From JAAFIP01 sp043728315 (GTDB taxonomy: Bacteria; Pseudomonadota; Gammaproteobacteria; Burkholderiales; Burkholderiaceae_C), in NCBI GenBank assembly GCA_043728315.1, contig JAYTMT010000323.1, forward strand, positions 1 through 9,709: a DNA stretch of 9,709 nt. Direction: 5' to 3'. A program made the translations under genes and the position numbers. A model generated the notes under the pieces. That model saw only the letters and a program-made list of their open reading frames with translations, did no database searches and was not told where the DNA came from. This document shows, piece by piece, positions 6,932-9,709 of this stretch (position 1 is its first letter; every line of letters begins with the position of its first letter).

Positions 6932-7060
6932 TTATTTTTTGGCCGCGTTTTCGAGCACGCCACCGACTTTTTTGATGTCTTGGCCTACGCCTTGGACGGT
7001 GTTGCAACCGGCTAGGAAGCTTAAAGTGGCTGCTAGGGCTAGGGTGATCAGTGTTCGCAT
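6932..7060 (-). CDS. Entericidin A/B family small lipoprotein
   Basis: A 42-residue ORF, easily missed because of its size. It reads MRTLITLALAATLSFLAGC, then NTVQGVGQDIKKVGGVLENAAKK. The hydrophobic signal with lipobox LAGC gives Cys19 as the lipidated residue, and the short amphipathic tail with GVGQDIKKVG and a terminal AAKK is the entericidin pattern. Entericidins are membrane-anchored peptides described in Enterobacteria as an antidote/toxin pair; many proteobacteria carry a single copy whose role is unclear. A GGAG ribosome site lies 7 nt upstream of the ATG. The stop is one base from the leuD start, so ribosomes finishing this gene are probably what initiate leuD. It lies downstream of a 356-bp repeat-rich gap after leuC and could have its own promoter there. 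Confidence 0.9.
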   Translation of the reverse strand: MRTLITLALAATLSFLAGCNTVQGVGQDIKKVGGVLENAAKK

Positions 7061-7092
7061 TTTTTTGCTCCAGTTTCTGTGTGGTTGGTTAA

Positions 7093-7392
7093 TTTAAATG
7101 GGATGCGGGGATTTTTTGAACGCAGAGGACGCTAAGGTTTCGCAGAGGACGCAGAAGAATACCGAAAGAATACAAAAAGAAGTCATAGGAATCTGAATGC
7201 GGGTTTTACAGAAAATTTCTAAAATGTCAGCGTTGAATGGTCATTGTTTGCTATTAAAAAAGAAATTTTTTTTAAAAATTGAAAGAAAAAAATAATTCTC
7301 ACCGTATTTTTTGTATTCCATTTCGGTATTCTTCTGCGTACTCTGCGAAACCTTAGCGCCCTCTGCGTTCAATAAATGCCCCCGAATTTAAA
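7093..7392. repeat. Long inverted repeat with about 60-bp arms between leuC and the entericidin gene
   Basis: The left arm, 7118-7178, and the right arm, 7307-7370, are reverse complements with two substitutions and a short indel. Similarity fades outward to TTTAAAT/ATTTAAA at 7093-7099 and 7386-7392. The loop of about 128 nt is strongly AT-rich and contains repeat copy 3. Each arm contains the 12-mer CGCAGAGGACGC (or a variant) twice, 20 bp apart. The structure fills most of the 356-bp gap between leuC and the entericidin gene, so it would fold into a long hairpin in a leu transcript. The octamer AATTTAAA flanks it directly (7091-7098, 7385-7392), possibly a target duplication, but it is AT-rich and may be chance. 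No ORF lies inside. Confidence 0.85.
7204..7266 (+). repeat. Dispersed 31-nt-core repeat, copy 3 (in the loop of the inverted repeat)
   Basis: The core at 7223-7253 is AATGTCAGCGT-TGA-ATGGTCAT-TGTTT-GCTA. Before it comes TTTTACAGAAAATTTC and after it TTAAAAAAG, matching the AT-rich flanks of the other copies. It lies on the strand opposite to leu transcription. Confidence 0.8.
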
Positions 7393-7416
7393 CCCTGAAC
7401 TCAAATTCAAACGGCG

Positions 7417-8868
7417 TTAAGCATACACCCGCACATCGACAAAATGCCCATGCACTGCCGCCGCTGCCGCCATAGCTGGCGACACGAGGTGCGTGCGCCC
7501 GCCTGCGCCTTGGCGGCCTTCGAAGTTGCGGTTACTGGTGGATGCGCAGCGCTCGCCGGGTTCTAGGCGGTCCGCGTTCATGGCCAGGCACATGCTGCAG
7601 CCCGGTTCGCGCCACTCAAATCCTGCGGCTTTGAAAATCTCATGCAGGCCCTCGGCCTCGGCCTGTGCCTTGACCATGCCTGAGCCTGGCACCACCATGG
7701 CTACTTTGATGTTTTTGGCCACTTTTTGGCCAATTTTCTTCACAATGGCTGCAGCTTCGCGCATGTCTTCGATGCGGCTGTTGGTGCAGCTGCCGATGAA
7801 GACTTTGTCCACAAACAGGTCATTGAGCGCTTTGTTGGGCTCAAGACCCATATAAACCAAGGCGCGCTCGATGGCTAGGCGCTTGCTGGGGTCTTTTTCC
7901 TTTTCGGGGTCGGGCACGCGGGCGTCGATGGGCAGCACCATTTCTGGCGATGTGCCCCATGTAACCTGCGGCAAAATTTGCGCTGCATCCAGCTCCACCA
8001 CGGTGTCAAAAGCCGCGCCTGCATCGCTGTGCAAAGTGCGCCAATGCGCCACGGCCAGATCCCACTCTGGGCCGCCAATGAATTTGCCGCTGGCCGCATC
8101 GGTGCCGGGGCTGAACATGCGGCCTTTCACATACTCTATGGTTTTGTCGTCCACCGCCACCAAGCCAGCGCGCGCGCCCGCTTCAATGGCCATGTTGCAC
8201 ACGGTCATGCGGCCTTCCATGCTTAGGCTGCGGATGGCGCTGCCTGCAAATTCGATGGTGTAGCCCGTGCCGCCAGCCGTGCCGATTTTGCCAATGATGG
8301 CCAGTACCACGTCTTTGGCCGTGATGCCTTTGGCCAGCGTGCCTTCTACTTTAATCAGCAGGTTTTTGGCTTTTTTGGCCAGCAGGGTTTGCGTGGCCAG
8401 CACATGCTCCACCTCGCTGGTGCCAATGCCGTGGGCCAGCGCACCAAACGCGCCGTGGGTTGACGTGTGTGAGTCGCCGCAAACAACAGTCATGCCCGGT
8501 AGGGTAGCACCGCTCTCAGGGCCAATCACATGCACAATGCCTTGGCGCTTGGACAAAAACGGAAAATACGCCGCCGCGCCGTGGGCCTTGATGTTGTCGT
8601 CCAGCGTGGTGATTTGCTCTTTACTCACCAAATCGGTGATGCCGTCGTAGCCCAAATCCCAGCCCGTAGTCGGCGTGTTGTGGTCGGCCGTGGCCACCAC
8701 CGAGCTGATGCGCCAAACCTTGCGGTTGGCTTGGCGCAGCCCCTCGTAGGCCTGCGGCGAGGTGACTTCGTGCACCAAGTGCCGGTCAATGTACAAAATA
8801 GACGTGCCGTCTTCTTCGGTGTGGACAACGTGCTCGTCCCATAGCTTGTCGTAGAGTGTTCTTTGCAT
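7417..8868 (-). CDS. leuC: 3-isopropylmalate dehydratase large subunit
   Basis: LeuC is the [4Fe-4S]-carrying large subunit of isopropylmalate isomerase, an aconitase-family enzyme acting with LeuD. The 483 residues are slightly longer than the common 465-475. Cluster ligands are Cys361 (IGSCTNSRIEDM), Cys424 and Cys427 (PGCSMCLAMN). Other family signatures are TADHNTPTT (about 60-68) and VCGDSHTSTHGAFGALAHGIGTSEVEHVLATQ (from about residue 129). The ATG at 8868 gives the canonical MQRTLYDKLW. The nearest ribosome site, AGGA, about 9 nt upstream, lies inside a small palindrome (TTAGG-AAA-CCTAA). It is the first gene of the leu cluster, and the gap to the next gene is 356 bp. No leader peptide or T-box is visible upstream. 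Confidence 0.98.
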   Translation of the reverse strand: MQRTLYDKLWDEHVVHTEEDGTSILYIDRHLVHEVTSPQAYEGLRQANRKVWRISSVVATADHNTPTTGWDLGYDGITDLVSKEQITTLDDNIKAHGAAAYFPFLSKRQGIVHVIGPESGATLPGMTVVCGDSHTSTHGAFGALAHGIGTSEVEHVLATQTLLAKKAKNLLIKVEGTLAKGITAKDVVLAIIGKIGTAGGTGYTIEFAGSAIRSLSMEGRMTVCNMAIEAGARAGLVAVDDKTIEYVKGRMFSPGTDAASGKFIGGPEWDLAVAHWRTLHSDAGAAFDTVVELDAAQILPQVTWGTSPEMVLPIDARVPDPEKEKDPSKRLAIERALVYMGLEPNKALNDLFVDKVFIGSCTNSRIEDMREAAAIVKKIGQKVAKNIKVAMVVPGSGMVKAQAEAEGLHEIFKAAGFEWREPGCSMCLAMNADRLEPGERCASTSNRNFEGRQGAGGRTHLVSPAMAAAAAVHGHFVDVRVYA

Positions 8869-8870
8869 GT

Positions 8871-8883
8871 TTAGGTTTCCTAA
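8871..8883 (-). promoter_or_regulatory. Small palindrome covering the leuC ribosome binding site
   Basis: In the transcript the sequence is UUAGG-AAA-CCUAA, two perfect 5-nt arms around a 3-nt loop, with the AGGA ribosome site inside. It ends 2 nt before the start codon. The stem is too short to be stable alone; it could matter with a bound factor, or be chance. Confidence 0.25.
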
Positions 8884-8957
8884 TATGTGGTGATTTTAGT
8901 GTTCTGTTGGGGGTGAGGCGTTACAAATTGAAAATTGCTTGAATACGGATTTGCGGC

Positions 8958-8994
8958 CGCGAAGGGCGCGAAAGTTGCGCGAAGGACGCGAAAG
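8958..8994. repeat. 20-bp-period GC-rich tandem repeat upstream of leuC
   Basis: CGCGAAGGGCGC (8958-8969) recurs as CGCGAAGGACGC (8978-8989), exactly 20 bp apart, each followed by GAAAG. The same 20-bp period and a near-identical 12-mer (CGCAGAGGACGC) form the arms of the inverted repeat at 7118-7370, so this is a second member of one repeat family. Confidence 0.7.
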
Positions 8995-9012
8995 GGGGAC
9001 AAAAAATACATA

Positions 9013-9075
9013 TTTATAGAAAAATTGCTCAATGTCAGCGTGATATGGTCATTGTTTGCTATTTATTTTGATATT
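9013..9075 (+). repeat. Dispersed 31-nt-core repeat, copy 4 (upstream of leuC)
   Basis: The core at 9031-9061 is AATGTCAGCGT-GAT-ATGGTCAT-TGTTT-GCTA. It is preceded by TTTATAGAAAAATTG and followed by TTTATTTTGATA. It follows the 20-bp-period tandem repeat by about 40 bp, the same module order as in the leuC-entericidin gap. Confidence 0.8.
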
Positions 9076-9137
9076 GATGCAGCTTTCGGCGGGGCTAAGT
9101 GCTGACCCTAGAGCCAGCGAACGCTCGGTTCGAGTTT

Positions 9138-9236
9138 GTCACTTCTGCGGCTACAGGGCGCTGTGCCAACGCATGTTTCGCTTTGAGTGGGTCACATCTG
9201 CGGCCAAGCGAGTGCTGTGCCAACGCGCAAACGGTC
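9138..9236 (+). repeat. Imperfect direct repeat, period about 53 bp
   Basis: GTCACTTCTGCGGC (from 9138) ... GCTGTGCCAACGC (about 9160-9172) recurs as GTCACATCTGCGGC (from 9191) ... GCTGTGCCAACGC (about 9214-9226). A third, inverted copy of the CTGCGGC ... GCTGTGCCAA section forms the outer part of the right arm of the neighbouring inverted repeat (9371-9401). Confidence 0.65.
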
Positions 9237-9401
9237 GCTGGCCCCTTCGGGGGAGCTTGTTTTTTAGGACACATGGGGGGAATCGGGCAAACTCGGGCTT
9301 CGCCCGGGGACAGCGCCCGATTCTGATCCCCCATGTGCCCTAAAAAACAAGCCCAGCGCCCCGACCGTTTGCGCATTGGCACAGCACTCGCTTAGCCGCA
9401 G
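9198..9401. repeat. Long inverted repeat (about 90-bp arms) with nested hairpins
   Basis: The left arm 9198-9288 pairs with the right arm 9315-9401. The outer 40 bp differ at only two positions, and an inner 24-bp block (CTTGTTTTTTAGG and onward to ATGGGGG) differs at one. The segment between these blocks diverges and carries its own CCCC-TTCG-GGGG hairpin on the left. The centre is another small hairpin (CGGGC-TTC-GCCCG, about 9293-9305). I see no credible gene: the ORFs of up to 95 codons crossing it, on both strands, are by-products of the symmetry. No transposase and no obvious terminal duplication are seen. Confidence 0.85.
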
Positions 9402-9489
9402 GGCGAGGTGGTTGCTCGGAGCGGTTGGAAAACTGCTCAGCTTCAGGGCTACAGCATGCTAGCCTGCTGTTTCGCGCTTAAATTCGCAC
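9402..9489. other. Non-coding spacer
   Basis: This is a short spacer between the long inverted repeat and repeat copy 5. It holds a 20-bp near-palindrome at 9451-9470 (ACAGCATGCT/AGCCTGCTGT, one mismatched pair). No ORF, RNA gene or promoter could be supported. Confidence 0.4.
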
Positions 9490-9555
9490 TTTTCATGAAA
9501 AATAGTGGCAATGTCAACGTCATATGGTTATAGTGCGCTACGTTTTTTATAGTAT
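9490..9555 (+). repeat. Dispersed 31-nt-core repeat, copy 5
   Basis: The core at 9510-9540 is AATGTCAACGT-CAT-ATGGTTAT-AGTGC-GCTA. It is the most divergent plus-strand copy, yet ungapped, with flanks TTTTCATGAAAAATAG before and CGTTTTTTATAG after. Confidence 0.7.
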
Positions 9556-9608
9556 CTGGCACTCTACGAGTAGCGTGTCTGCGGTATTAAAACCTAAAAG
9601 CGAGCATA

Positions 9609-9697
9609 GCCCGAGCAGCGTTTTGGCTATCCCGACCGACCGATTTCGGGTACTCCCGCATGAGGGCGCGGCGGGATAGCCAAAACGCTGATCGGGC
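9609..9697. repeat. Inverted repeat at the window end, 26-bp arms
   Basis: The left arm 9609-9634 and the right arm 9672-9697 are reverse complements with one mismatch; the inner 19 bp (CAGCGTTTTGGCTATCCCG) are perfect. The 37-nt loop contains a further CGGG-TACT-CCCG stem (9647-9658). The window ends 12 nt later. No T-run follows either arm, so it is not a typical intrinsic terminator; a repeat family member that broke the assembly is more likely. Confidence 0.8.
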
Positions 9698-9709
9698 GCG
9701 CTAAAGGCG

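Noticed and set aside
6931..6963. GTG start giving an 11-residue longer LeuD
   Set aside because: It overlaps the entericidin-like gene and precedes the canonical LeuD N-terminus MQKFTVHKG.
7118..7370. CRISPR-like array
   Set aside because: The 20-bp periodicity gives only two units per arm with no unique spacers, and no cas genes are present.
8884..8957. Promoter and leucine-leader attenuator for leuC
   Set aside because: No -35/-10 pair with acceptable spacing and no Leu-rich leader ORF could be identified by eye.
9056..9382. ORFs of 75-95 codons on both strands
   Set aside because: They lie across the large inverted repeat, have mirror-like composition, no ribosome site and no recognisable protein features.
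9198..9401. Integron attC site or insertion sequence
   Set aside because: No integrase or transposase, no recognisable core sites, and no terminal duplications could be seen.

Overview
The window looks like a contig end-to-end from a betaproteobacterium, most likely Burkholderiales and probably Comamonadaceae. The evidence is the leuC/leuD/leuB sequences, a small entericidin-like lipoprotein coupled to leuD, a pair of Gly-rich 'carboxypeptidase regulatory-like' lipoproteins, and many short intergenic repeats. Genus cannot be fixed from the sequence alone. The first 19 bases are a pure G run and the last 100 are an inverted repeat, so both ends look like assembly ends rather than natural boundaries.

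Layout. (i) 1-3325, plus strand: the 3' part of a large exported protein (start missing) followed 16 nt later by a second, complete lipoprotein. The two share a divergent N-terminal module. (ii) 3353-4402, minus strand: a class II Fic-type AMP-transferase with an inhibitory helix and a C-terminal winged helix. Its upstream region carries two 29-bp repeats, each made of three GGGTAT boxes with identical spacing, flanking a candidate promoter. (iii) 4712-8868, minus strand: a leucine-biosynthesis cluster in transcriptional order leuC, entericidin-like lipoprotein, leuD, a small secreted four-cysteine protein, leuB. LeuC and LeuD form isopropylmalate isomerase; LeuB is the dehydrogenase that follows. 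The two small envelope proteins are tightly packed with leuD (1-nt and 9-nt gaps), so they are probably co-transcribed and partly co-translated with it. (iv) 8869-9709: about 840 bp without a credible gene, made almost entirely of repeats.

The most unusual aspect is the density and order of the intergenic DNA. An ungapped 31-nt core, AATGTCAGCGT-N3-ATGGTCAT-N5-GCTA, set in an AT-rich element of about 60 bp, occurs five times: downstream of leuB, directly in front of leuB (opposite orientation), between leuC and the entericidin gene, and twice upstream of leuC. Two copies sit beside a 20-bp-period GC-rich tandem repeat (CGCRRAGGRCGC). One of these lies inside a long inverted repeat (about 60-bp arms) that would fold within the leu mRNA. 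Two more inverted repeats (9198-9401 and 9609-9697) fill the right end. I see no CRISPR array, tRNA, rRNA or transposase. The best candidates for something undescribed are the 31-nt repeat family and the Fic gene's iterated operator-like array.
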